Shown here: positions 16,414 to 24,269 of the stretch, in pieces
How the letters are laid out: each line of letters opens with the position of its first letter
Numbering within the stretch: the first letter of the stretch is position 1
From: Solirubrobacterales bacterium
GTDB lineage: Bacteria > Actinomycetota > Thermoleophilia > Solirubrobacterales > 70-9
NCBI GenBank assembly: GCA_020438395.1
Contig: JAGQUR010000001.1
Span: 1 to 46,884, forward strand
Reading direction: 5' to 3'
DNA: 46,884 bases
The notes under the pieces: generated by a model
Databases searched by the model: none
What the model was told of the DNA's origin: nothing
What the model saw: only the letters and a program-made list of their open reading frames with translations
Translations under genes and position numbers: made by a program

Positions 16414-18077
16414 TCATCTTCTCCGCCCTCACCCACTTTCGGGGGAGGCGGTTCGGTTCCGCTCCGGCGGAACCGCTGCTTGCTGCCGCCGTCTTCCTCT
16501 TCGTCGCCGTCCTCGCTTTCCTGATCCTGCCGGCCGATCGGGCCCTGGCGGCCCGTCCCAACTTCGTGATCATCCAGACCGATGATCAGAACACCGCCAC
16601 CGTGCGGGCCCGTCTGCGTGGTCGCGTGGGCGGCTTCCAGCGGGTGATGCCGCATTCACTCCGCCAGATCGTCCGCAAGGGAACCGAGTTCCGCAACTAC
16701 TACGCGACCTCGCCGGTCTGCAGTCCCTCCCGCGCTTCGCTGCTGTCCGGTGAATACCCCTGGAACACGGGCATCCAGGGCAACAGTGGCCCCGACGGCG
16801 GCTGGACCGGCTGGCAGAACCACTCGGTTTACCGGCACAACCTGGCCACCGCCATGCACGCGGCCGGTTACCGCACCGCCCACGTAGGCAAGTTCACCAA
16901 CGGCTACTACGACCAGACGCTGGGACGAACGGAGTCGGTCGTCCCGCCCGGCTGGACCAACTGGTTCACGACCTCATACGTCCGCGGGACCCACTTCTAC
17001 GGCTACCAGGTGAACCTGAACGGCTTCGTGTTCGGCCCGATCGGCAATCCCGACTACCAGCAGGACGGACCCGGCATCGACCCCGCTTCCTGCTCCCTGA
17101 GACGCATCACGGAGTTCTGGCCCACCGGCAGCTGCGATTACAGCGGCGACGTCTTCACGGCCGCCGCCGTGAGAGTCATCAGGCAGGACCAGAATCGTCC
17201 GTTCTTCCTGCAGGTCGACTATCAGGCGCCTCATGGCGACGTCGCCGGTCCCCGCGGTCCGCAGCCGGCGACCAGGAACCTCCGTTCCGCCGCCCGCACC
17301 CCGCTGCCCAAACCGCGCGGGTTCAATGAGCGGAACTTCCGTGACAAGCCGGCCCTGATCCGGGCTTACGCCCCAAAGAGGATGGGCAGGCGCGACATCC
17401 ACCGTCTCAAGCGGTCCTACCGGCGCTACATCGAGTCACTCAGGTCGGTTGACGACGGCGTCGGAAGGATCCTGAAGGCGCTTCGCAAGTCGGGCAAGCT
17501 CCAGAACACCTACATCTTCCTGCTCTCGGACCACGGGCTCTTCCTGGGCGAGCACCGCTTTGACTGGGGCAAGTTCCTGCCTTACGAGGACTCTTCCTCT
17601 CCGTTCATGGCGGTGCGGGGACCGGACGTTCCTCGAGGTTCGGTCAGCCGGGAAGTGACCGGCAACATCGACGTTCCGGTCACGATCATGCGACTCGCCC
17701 GGGTGCGCCCGAACTACAGGGTCGACGGCCGCTCGCTCAGGGCCTACTGGCGGCATCCGAACCGGCGGACCCGCCGGGCGATCGCGATCACGATCCACTC
17801 GGGCCAGGTTTCGGAGTCGAGCGCCTCGGCGTCGGCCCATGCCCCCGCCCTGAGGTACAACGGCTTCCGGGTCGGCCAGTACAAGTACATCCAGTACAGG
17901 CGGGGCGGCGAGGAGCTGTATGACCTCGCGGTCGATCCGCACGAGCTTCTGAACCGCATCGATAAGCCCCGCTACGCCCAGGTCGCCGCCTACATGCGGA
18001 GCCATCTGGGCCAGGTGGTCGGGTGTCAGGGTTCGGCCTGCCGGGTCTCGCTGCCGAAGCCGCCCGACCCGAACTGA
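16410..18077 (+). CDS. Secreted type I sulfatase A (formylglycine Cys), start codon uncertain
   Basis: About 555 aa. Signal sequence with RGRR then a long hydrophobic run, cleavage probably after DRALA. Sulfatase features: NFVIIQTDDQ (metal Asps about 58-59), SPVCSPSRASLLSG with the Cys (about 104) that formylglycine-generating enzyme would convert, VGKFTNGY, a PHGD segment, and SDHGLFLGEH. The pattern is closest to N-acetylglucosamine-6-sulfatase-like enzymes; it should release sulfate from an extracellular sulfated glycan or ester. In frame there is no ATG, GTG or TTG between the HAD gene stop and the signal peptide. A CTG at 16410 overlaps that stop as CTGA and gives a good signal peptide; upstream ATGs at 16212-16242 would put 50-60 implausible residues first. 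Confidence 0.85.
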   Translation: MIIFSALTHFRGRRFGSAPAEPLLAAAVFLFVAVLAFLILPADRALAARPNFVIIQTDDQNTATVRARLRGRVGGFQRVMPHSLRQIVRKGTEFRNYYATSPVCSPSRASLLSGEYPWNTGIQGNSGPDGGWTGWQNHSVYRHNLATAMHAAGYRTAHVGKFTNGYYDQTLGRTESVVPPGWTNWFTTSYVRGTHFYGYQVNLNGFVFGPIGNPDYQQDGPGIDPASCSLRRITEFWPTGSCDYSGDVFTAAAVRVIRQDQNRPFFLQVDYQAPHGDVAGPRGPQPATRNLRSAARTPLPKPRGFNERNFRDKPALIRAYAPKRMGRRDIHRLKRSYRRYIESLRSVDDGVGRILKALRKSGKLQNTYIFLLSDHGLFLGEHRFDWGKFLPYEDSSSPFMAVRGPDVPRGSVSREVTGNIDVPVTIMRLARVRPNYRVDGRSLRAYWRHPNRRTRRAIAITIHSGQVSESSASASAHAPALRYNGFRVGQYKYIQYRRGGEELYDLAVDPHELLNRIDKPRYAQVAAYMRSHLGQVVGCQGSACRVSLPKPPDPN

Positions 18078-18122
18078 TTTTCTCTGGTCCGCCCCGCGGC
18101 GGGACCGTCGGAGCGGTGGACC

Positions 18123-18172
18123 GGACCACCATCGGGTGGTCTGGCCCGACTGGCCGGGCGCTCGGCCCGGCC
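18123..18172. terminator. Double hairpin between convergent genes
   Basis: GACCACC/GGTGGTC (18124-18130 / 18135-18141) and GGCCGGGC/GCCCGGCC (18152-18159 / 18165-18172) form two stable stems in the gap after sulfatase A. There is no real T-tract, so efficient intrinsic termination is uncertain. Confidence 0.45.
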
Positions 18173-18180
18173 GTCTTGCC

Positions 18181-18211
18181 TTGATCAGTTGGTCGGTTTG
18201 ATCAGTTGGTC
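18181..18211. repeat. 14-bp tandem duplication at the arylsulfotransferase gene end
   Basis: TTGATCAGTTGGTC occurs at 18181-18194 and again at 18198-18211 (period 17). The second copy contains the stop codon and last codons of the minus-strand gene, so the duplication created a spare stop. Confidence 0.85.
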
Positions 18212-19974
18212 AGGTCGCCGAGCTTGTTCAGCTTCGAACGGCCGATCACCTTGCCGTCGGCATCGATGCCGATCAGGCGGAAAGCCGCCGGGTGGCCGTC
18301 GACCGGGAGGGTCGTCTCGAACCCGTCCCTCGGTGTCTGCCCGGCATAGGCAAGAGCGCCCGGATCGCCGGCCAGGACCCGCCAGGTTGCAACCCTGGTG
18401 TCCCCGTTCCAGCTCACCCAGACACGGCTGTGATCTCCCGCGACGGTGCTCTTCACGGCGATCTTCGAGGCCGGCGGAGCGCCCACCCACGGGTCGCTGT
18501 AACAGCGGTAGGTGACCTGCCGTGCCGAATACCAGAGGTCGAAGAGCACGTCACCCTTGCGGTTGTACTCGGTGCAGGTCTTCTTGTCGCCCCAGCCGAC
18601 GAAGACGTTGCCGTCGGGCAGCACCTGCGTGTTGCCTTGGCTGTTCGAGAGGATCCCTTCCGGGTGGTAGAAGGAGCGGACCAGCCTGGTCGTCTTCTTC
18701 TTCTGGTTGATGCGGAAGATGATCCCCTTCGACCGCTTGCTCACCCGGGGCAGGTTGGGCCCGCCCGCACCGTTGTCGAAGATCGAGTAGGTGCCGTTGG
18801 CCTCGCGACGGAAGTCGTGCTGGTAGGCGAAGTACATGCCCTTGCCGATCTTGAAGTCCGACTTCTTGCCGGCCATCCGCCAGATGATCCTTCCGGTCCG
18901 GCGATTCACCTTGTAGAGCGCCCGGGCGTGACGGGCGGAGAGCAGCATGTTGCCGTCCTTGTCCCGTTCGATCGAGTTCAGGTGGAAGTAGTCAAAGGGC
19001 CGCGTGATCTTGCGGGGAATCGGCATGTAGGTCTCGTTGATCCGCACGTTGCCGATCGAATGCCATTCCCACATGACCAGGCCGGTCTTGAGGTCGATTT
19101 CCTGGGCGACGTTGTCCATGACCGGGGTCCGCTTGAGGCCGCCGAATCGCCGCAGGTCCATTATCACCGTGCGGAAACCGTTCACGAAGGCCGTGTCAGG
19201 CCCGGCCATGGTGAACTCATGCGGGTCGCTCGTGTATCCGTTTCCGGCGTGGAACTGCTTGATGACCTTGTAGTTCCGGTTGAGGATCGTGTAGAAGCTG
19301 GCGACCCGGTTGCCCACCTGGGCGCGACGCCACCATGTGAGCACGGGCTTGCCCAGGTAGTTCTGGACCCGGAAGTCGGTGATCCGCAGGCCGGGGTCGT
19401 AATAGACCAGGTTTCCCTCGCGATCGACGATCATCGGACCGTTCGTGCGCGGGGCGAAGAAGACCAGGCCGTCGTTGGCGCCGGGCTCGCTGGTCTTGAT
19501 GTTGACGTCGGGAACCTTGTAACGGAAGGTCTTGTAAGAGGTCCAGTCCGGCGGGGTTGCGCCCCTGGCCGGAACCTGGGGCTCAGGGCGCCATGTCTTT
19601 GGAACGATCAGTCCGGTCGCGAAGGTGTAGAAGTGCCTGGACCGCTTGCCGGTGCCGGCGAATGTGTTTCGCCTCGATGAGACCGTAACCCGTTCCTGGT
19701 TGTAGAACGGCTTGGCCGGGAGGAAACTGACGCCGTTGCCGTCGGAGTGCGCCTCGATGCGGCCACTGTGGAATCCGCTGCGTGATCCGCGCACCCTGAT
19801 CGGGCCGAGGGCGCGGGGCTTGACCCCGCGGAACGAGATCTGGGTCGTCGGAGAAGCGACCTTCACTCCGGGACTGGGATATGCAGCTATCTGCTTGGCT
19901 TGGGCGGCCGGTACGAGGGCGACACCCAGGATGGAGACGAACAGCGCGATTCCGGTCGTGGCTAGACGCGACAC
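18202..19974 (-). CDS. Secreted arylsulfotransferase-family protein (ASST-1)
   Basis: 590 aa from a GTG at 19974 preceded by AAAGGGG; this start yields a clean signal peptide ending PAAQA. Longer frames upstream overlap the divergent methyltransferase. An N-terminal Ig-like segment (about 30-120) precedes a six-bladed propeller domain with family features: GANDGLVFFAPRTNGPMIVDREGNLVYY, SDPHEFTM, YFHLNSIERDKDGNMLLSARHARALYKV, GRIIWRMAGK and YQHDFRR. These His-bearing motifs fit PAPS-independent arylsulfotransferases (ASST, Arylsulfotran_2), which move sulfate between phenols via a histidine. A C-terminal Ig-like part closes the protein. A structural, non-catalytic propeller is the alternative. 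Confidence 0.82.
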   Translation of the reverse strand: MSRLATTGIALFVSILGVALVPAAQAKQIAAYPSPGVKVASPTTQISFRGVKPRALGPIRVRGSRSGFHSGRIEAHSDGNGVSFLPAKPFYNQERVTVSSRRNTFAGTGKRSRHFYTFATGLIVPKTWRPEPQVPARGATPPDWTSYKTFRYKVPDVNIKTSEPGANDGLVFFAPRTNGPMIVDREGNLVYYDPGLRITDFRVQNYLGKPVLTWWRRAQVGNRVASFYTILNRNYKVIKQFHAGNGYTSDPHEFTMAGPDTAFVNGFRTVIMDLRRFGGLKRTPVMDNVAQEIDLKTGLVMWEWHSIGNVRINETYMPIPRKITRPFDYFHLNSIERDKDGNMLLSARHARALYKVNRRTGRIIWRMAGKKSDFKIGKGMYFAYQHDFRREANGTYSIFDNGAGGPNLPRVSKRSKGIIFRINQKKKTTRLVRSFYHPEGILSNSQGNTQVLPDGNVFVGWGDKKTCTEYNRKGDVLFDLWYSARQVTYRCYSDPWVGAPPASKIAVKSTVAGDHSRVWVSWNGDTRVATWRVLAGDPGALAYAGQTPRDGFETTLPVDGHPAAFRLIGIDADGKVIGRSKLNKLGDLTN

Positions 19975-20011
19975 CGTTCCCCTTTCACATAGTGATTGGC
20001 GGATCCAAAAT

Positions 20012-20017
20012 CTTAGA
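20012..20017 (-). promoter_or_regulatory. Candidate -10 box for ASST-1
   Basis: TAAGAT on the minus strand lies 37 nt before the GTG at 19974, consistent with a short leader holding the AAAGGGG ribosome site. No clear -35 is visible. Confidence 0.3.
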
Positions 20018-20058
20018 CCACTCAAACGTCCCGAAGTTGCGGCGGGGGTGGCCTCTGC

Positions 20059-21393
20059 ATGGGCAGATACGATTGTCCGGCTCTGAGCAACCCGGCCCAA
20101 GCGCATTCTTCCGCGGCTCCCGCGGGACTCTCCTCCGTCACCTCGCGGTGGCTGGAGGGAAGCGATCCGGCCCGTCGCAAGGCCCACGGTCAGTACATGA
20201 CCCCTCGCCAGGTAGCCGAGGCCCTGCTCGACCGGGTTGACCTCCGGCCGGGGATGCGGGTGCTCGATCCGGGCGTCGGGACCGGCGAACTGCTTCGTGC
20301 CACGTTGGATCGGGAGCCCGGAATCGAGACGATTGGCTGGGACGTCGACGAAACTGCGATCGCAGCGGCAGGGGAACTCGTTCCGGAAGCCGAACTGGAA
20401 GTCCGGTCCGCCCTTGAAGCCGGCGAGCCGGGCGACGGCGGGTTCGACCTGGTGATCGCCAACCCGCCCTACTTCCAGCTTCGCCTGGATCCGTCGGAGA
20501 AGAGTCGCTTCGCAAGGGTGATCTCCGGACGGGCCAACATCTTTGCCCTCTTCTTCCAGGTCGGCATCGAATTGCTGAAGCCCGGGGGCAGGCTCGCTTT
20601 CATCGTGCCGCCGTCGATGAACAGCGGCGCCTATTTCGAGGGTCTCCGTGAGTTCCTGACCGAAAGCGCCGAAGTAGTCGACCTCACCCTTCTGGAGGGA
20701 ACCGACATTTTCGAGGGGGCCAATACGGCAGTCCAGCTCCTGGTCCTGAGAAAGCACGGAAACGAGGTGGGTCGGATTTTCGGCACCGGTACCGAAAATC
20801 CGACCCACCGGAAATTTGTCTTCCGGCGGGAGGTGCCCGGGGCGGGCTTCCGCCGCGTGCTCTTCAGCCCGGACCCGGCCCGGCTGGCGGCCGAGTTCGA
20901 AGGCCGGATGACCCTCTGGGAGCTCGGTCTCGAGGCCTTCACCGGCCCGGTGATCTGGAACGAGAACCGGGACCGTCTTGCCGACGGGCCTGGTCCGGGC
21001 CGGGTGCCCCTGATCTGGTCACGCAGCATCGGTGCGGAGGGGTTGCTGACGGGCCTGAGCCGATCCGCGGGCAAGGCGGGCTACTACGACACAAAGGCCG
21101 GCGGGCGCGAGCCGCTGACGGGACCGGCGATCGTGGTCAACCGGGTCGTCGGCGCGGTCGGCCGGGGGGAGCTGCGGGCGGCGCTGGTCCCCGAGGGACT
21201 CGAGTTCCTCGCCGAAAACCACGTCAACGTGATCCGCAGGCGGGAACCCGGGGAAAATGGCGGGGATTTCCCCGGCTGGGAGGCGGTTCTGGACTCGCTT
21301 CGTCGTCCCGGCGTGGCCGAAAGGGTGAGGCTTCTGACCGGCAACACCCAGATCTCGGCCCGGGAGCTGACCCACCTGCTGCCGCTCGAGTGA
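20059..21393 (+). CDS. N6-adenine DNA methyltransferase, TaqI/Eco57I-like, with palindrome insertion
   Basis: 444 aa. Seen: GQYMTPRQVAEAL (about 44), SAM motif I VLDPGVGTGELL, the catalytic VIANPPYFQ (about 132-140), LKPGGRLAFIVP, and a C-terminal region suited to target recognition. The order is that of gamma-type amino methyltransferases (M.TaqI-like). No restriction gene is adjacent, so it may be an orphan (regulatory or protective) methylase; methylation target unknown. Residues about 236-251 (EVGRIFGTGTENPTHR) are encoded by a 44-bp near-perfect palindrome placed between the catalytic and recognition domains. The first ~40 residues are poorly conserved-looking and the true start may be later. 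Confidence 0.87.
   Translation: MGRYDCPALSNPAQAHSSAAPAGLSSVTSRWLEGSDPARRKAHGQYMTPRQVAEALLDRVDLRPGMRVLDPGVGTGELLRATLDREPGIETIGWDVDETAIAAAGELVPEAELEVRSALEAGEPGDGGFDLVIANPPYFQLRLDPSEKSRFARVISGRANIFALFFQVGIELLKPGGRLAFIVPPSMNSGAYFEGLREFLTESAEVVDLTLLEGTDIFEGANTAVQLLVLRKHGNEVGRIFGTGTENPTHRKFVFRREVPGAGFRRVLFSPDPARLAAEFEGRMTLWELGLEAFTGPVIWNENRDRLADGPGPGRVPLIWSRSIGAEGLLTGLSRSAGKAGYYDTKAGGREPLTGPAIVVNRVVGAVGRGELRAALVPEGLEFLAENHVNVIRRREPGENGGDFPGWEAVLDSLRRPGVAERVRLLTGNTQISARELTHLLPLE
20766..20809. repeat. 44-bp palindrome inside the methyltransferase gene
   Basis: 18-bp arms (20766-20783 and 20792-20809) are exact inverse complements around CACCGGTA, itself built on the palindrome ACCGGT. The only mismatch is C20784/A20791, which would be a G-U pair in minus-strand RNA. 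The length keeps the reading frame open. Both strands encode nearly the same peptide (GRIFGTGTENPTH against GRIFGTGAENPTH). Confidence 0.95.
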
Positions 21394-21421
21394 CGGGCCC
21401 GATCCCCGTGACTCCTCCGGA

Positions 21422-21901
21422 TCAGCGATCGATCTCGCGGGTGTAGAAGAAGTCGGGCGCTTCGCCCCACTTGGCCGGGTTGTGGACCGGCTTGAACCCG
21501 CAGGATTCATAGAGCTTCAGGGCGTTGACGTTCGCCTGGTTGACGTCGAGCTGGATCCGGTCGCATCCTCTGGACCGGGCCCGCTCCACCGCCGCTTCGA
21601 CCAGGGCGCGTCCGTACCCCTTGCCGCGGGCGGATTCCTCGACGAAGAGATCTTCGAGCCAGGCGTCCTCGGCCCCGGTCCACACCGAAAGCCGGAACCG
21701 GGTCTGGACGAAGCCGGACTCGGGATCGCCGATCAGGAGGAACTCCGTCGCGCGATCACGCAGCAGGATCGAGGCGGTCGCTTCGATCTCGGCGTTGGTC
21801 GGCGAGACGCCACCGAGGAAGTCGCGGAAGGCTGCGACCAGCCGGGTGACCGGCGCCACATCGGTCGGGCCGGCGATTCTCAATGGAGTTTCGGGTCCCA
21901 T
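21422..21901 (-). CDS. GNAT-family N-acetyltransferase
   Basis: 159 aa from the ATG at 21901, which has AGGGA upstream and lies 17 nt after the P2 stop. GNAT motifs are clear: a central LEDLFVEESARGKGYGRALVEAAVERARSRG stretch (R/Q-x-x-G-x-G/A acetyl-CoA site as RGKGYG) and the C-terminal NVNALKLYESCGF. It would acetylate a small amine or protein N-terminus using acetyl-CoA; the substrate is not identifiable. Close spacing to P2 suggests co-transcription. Confidence 0.9.
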   Translation of the reverse strand: MGPETPLRIAGPTDVAPVTRLVAAFRDFLGGVSPTNAEIEATASILLRDRATEFLLIGDPESGFVQTRFRLSVWTGAEDAWLEDLFVEESARGKGYGRALVEAAVERARSRGCDRIQLDVNQANVNALKLYESCGFKPVHNPAKWGEAPDFFYTREIDR

Positions 21902-21917
21902 CAGGCGTTCCCTGTCC

Positions 21918-24257
21918 TCACGGAGTCGAGGATAGTCCCATCTGTTCGCGGAACTCGGCCCGGGCCTTGTTCTGTTTGGCAACCATGGCCGCCGGCAGGC
22001 GCCCGGAGCCGTCGTAGACCAGTCGAAGCTTCTTTCCGTCGTCCTTCAGCTGGTAGATGTCCACCTGGTTGAAGCCAGACTTGAGCGATTCGGGTGGCAG
22101 CAGAATCGAATACCCCGGACCCCTTCCGGTGCCGTCCTTGAAGGTCCAGCCAACCGCCTGGATACGCCCGTTCACGGCAACGGCCAACACGCTCTTCTCC
22201 GGTATCCGGTCGGTGACCCCCCGCTGGAGCAGTCCACGCAGGGTCGGGGCGGTCGGGTCATAGTTCTTGACCGCGTTGCGCTCGTCGGGCAGCGCCCGCC
22301 AACGCTTGATCGGAAGGACGTCGAGGTTCTTCACCTTCTTGCCGATCAGCTCCTTGTGAGGGCCGAACCGGTAGTACGGCCCCCAGCCGTGACCCGTTCC
22401 GAAGACGGACTGGATCCGGTTGACCAGCTCCTTCTGGCGCTGCTTCAGCATCTGCTGCGGGGTCCCGGTCCCTTCACCGTTCGGCGAGTTCACCACGGTG
22501 ATCTTGTCCGGGTCACAGTCGGCCTTCTTCCAGGGATAGTCGATCCCGAGGTCTTCAGCCATTATCGGCAGGATGTCGGTCGCGCAGGTCCGCTGTTCGT
22601 CCACCTTCGGCTCCGTCTGTCCGGGGGACTTGATGAACAGCGGGATCGAAGCGATCTCGCCGAGGTTCTCGGTGACCGCCGCCCGGCGCGGGACCTTGGA
22701 CTGGAAGGCGGCACCGTGGTCGGCCGTTACCACGAACAGGGCCTTGTCCCAGAGTCCGGTCTGCTTCAGCCGGTTGATGATCTGCGCCAGCAGCGTGTCG
22801 GTGTAGCCCACCTCCAACAGATGCCGCTGCAGGGCGATGTTGACGATTTCCGGCGGGGCCATCCAGGGGCCGTCATTGGGTAGCAGCCCGGACCATTCAG
22901 CGGTCAGGTTCGAGTACCGCTGACCATTCGGGATGTGGCGCCACGGGTAGTGCGGCTTCTCGATGTGGATCAGGTCGAGCGTCTTCTTCTGGCCGGGCTG
23001 CAGCTTCGCGTCGAACTGGCCGACCCTTTCGAATTCGTCGGCCGAGGATTCGAGTGCGAAGAGCCGGCCGAGCTTGCGGGCCGCGCCCTGCCCGGTCCGC
23101 TCCGGGGAGGTGTCGCCGGTTGTCCCGGTTGTCCCGGTCGGACCGGTAGCTCCGGTGATGCCGGTAGCGCCCGTTGGCCCGCTGTCCAACCCGGTCACTT
23201 CGGACTCGGCGTTGGTGTCGACCTGGTCGGACTCGGTGAACCCGTAGAAGGAGTTCGATACGTCCGGCAGACCCCGGGTCAATGAGTCCGGCAGGAGCAG
23301 GTACTTGGAGACCACATAGAGATCGGAGAAGAGATCGGAGGTCGAGTTGTCCTGGGCGGTGTTGTCCTCTTCCGGGCAGAGGGTGTCGGGGCAGATCCTG
23401 GTCGCAGCCTCCATCACTCTCAGGTCGTAGCTCTTGCCGAGCAGGGTGAAGAGGCTGTGCGGATAATCCGAGGCGATCGGCAGATCGTCGTGGTTCGGCT
23501 TCTGGCCGGAGAGGATCGCGGGTACCGCGAGCGGTGTGTAGGCCCCGTCGGCGCTGGTGTTCCGGTACCAGGTGGAATGGTCCGCGAGGTTCGCGAAGGC
23601 GGGGTACCTGGTCGCATCGATCCCGCCGTCGGGAGTCATCAGCGAACCGACCGGGAACTCGTCGAAGATCACCATCACGACCGGAGCCGGTTTGGCTATC
23701 GCGACGTCGACCGGGTCGGGTTGCTCCCGGGGCAGCACCAGCCGCGAGGTGGAACTGAAGCCGAAGAAGATGATGAGGACGATGATCGGAGCGACGCTGA
23801 GCACGTCCATGAAGGCCTGGGGGAAATGCCAGCGTGCATAGAGGAAGACTCCGGCCAGAGACAGGGCGATCGAGATGGCGATCAGCAGCCCGGCCGGCCA
23901 GTCGAGGTGGTTCTTGATCAGCTGCAGGGCGAAGGCTGCTCCGAACAGTCCCATCAGGAACAGGTGGAGGTACCACTGGGCGTCCGGGTTGAACTTTCGT
24001 ACGATCGCCTCGATCGCGAGACAGATCAGCGGGACAGCGAAGGTCAGGGTAAGGGCGTAGAGGATGATCTGGCCGGAACTGTTTCCCCGGGCCACGAAGA
24101 AGTCGGGGTTGTTGCCCAGCAGGTCGAGCATCGGCTGAACGAAGGCAAGGGTCCAGAGCGCGGCGAGATGGGCCGCTCCCAGGAGAAGGGAGGGCCGCTG
24201 GAAGCGGGCGTCAGCCTCTGGCCCGGACTCGGGCCCGGACTCTGCGACATCAGTCAC
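21918..24257 (-). CDS. Membrane sulfatase-like protein P2 with collagen-like GXT insert
   Basis: 779 aa, probably GTG start. Five membrane segments (about 25-170); the first is followed by the signature QPMLDLLGNNPDFFVARGN shared with P3 and P4. AlkP-superfamily domain: VVMVIFDE (Asp199), WYRN..YT241PLAVPAILSG with Thr at the nucleophile site, EKPHYPWRH, TADHGAAF. The C-terminal module has AVNGRI. Between the nucleophile and His region, residues 360-383 are eight uninterrupted Gly-X-Thr triplets, a collagen-like tract unusual in this family. Two cysteines follow the nucleophile (ICPDTLC). Likely role: transfer or hydrolysis of an anionic group on a surface polymer. P3 ends 12 nt upstream and GNAT starts 17 nt downstream, so one operon P3-P2-GNAT is likely. 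Confidence 0.83.
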   Translation of the reverse strand: MTDVAESGPESGPEADARFQRPSLLLGAAHLAALWTLAFVQPMLDLLGNNPDFFVARGNSSGQIILYALTLTFAVPLICLAIEAIVRKFNPDAQWYLHLFLMGLFGAAFALQLIKNHLDWPAGLLIAISIALSLAGVFLYARWHFPQAFMDVLSVAPIIVLIIFFGFSSTSRLVLPREQPDPVDVAIAKPAPVVMVIFDEFPVGSLMTPDGGIDATRYPAFANLADHSTWYRNTSADGAYTPLAVPAILSGQKPNHDDLPIASDYPHSLFTLLGKSYDLRVMEAATRICPDTLCPEEDNTAQDNSTSDLFSDLYVVSKYLLLPDSLTRGLPDVSNSFYGFTESDQVDTNAESEVTGLDSGPTGATGITGATGPTGTTGTTGDTSPERTGQGAARKLGRLFALESSADEFERVGQFDAKLQPGQKKTLDLIHIEKPHYPWRHIPNGQRYSNLTAEWSGLLPNDGPWMAPPEIVNIALQRHLLEVGYTDTLLAQIINRLKQTGLWDKALFVVTADHGAAFQSKVPRRAAVTENLGEIASIPLFIKSPGQTEPKVDEQRTCATDILPIMAEDLGIDYPWKKADCDPDKITVVNSPNGEGTGTPQQMLKQRQKELVNRIQSVFGTGHGWGPYYRFGPHKELIGKKVKNLDVLPIKRWRALPDERNAVKNYDPTAPTLRGLLQRGVTDRIPEKSVLAVAVNGRIQAVGWTFKDGTGRGPGYSILLPPESLKSGFNQVDIYQLKDDGKKLRLVYDGSGRLPAAMVAKQNKARAEFREQMGLSSTP
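23109..23180 (-). repeat. Collagen-like Gly-X-Thr tract in P2
   Basis: Eight consecutive triplets Gly-(Pro/Ala/Ile/Thr/Asp)-Thr encoded by degenerate 9-nt repeats (GTCCCGGTT-like on the plus strand). Every third residue is Thr, as in heavily O-glycosylated bacterial collagen-like proteins such as BclA (family knowledge). Confidence 0.9.
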
Positions 24258-24269
24258 GGACTGGCCAGT

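Noticed and set aside
18181..18211. CRISPR-like repeat
   Set aside because: Only two copies with a 3-nt gap; no array or cas genes anywhere in the window.
19974..20808. N-terminal extension of ASST-1 to 868 aa
   Set aside because: It would run antisense through the methyltransferase; the GTG at 19974 has a ribosome site and signal peptide.
20059..21393. Restriction-modification system
   Set aside because: No endonuclease or specificity gene is adjacent; the neighbours are an ASST-family protein and a GNAT enzyme.
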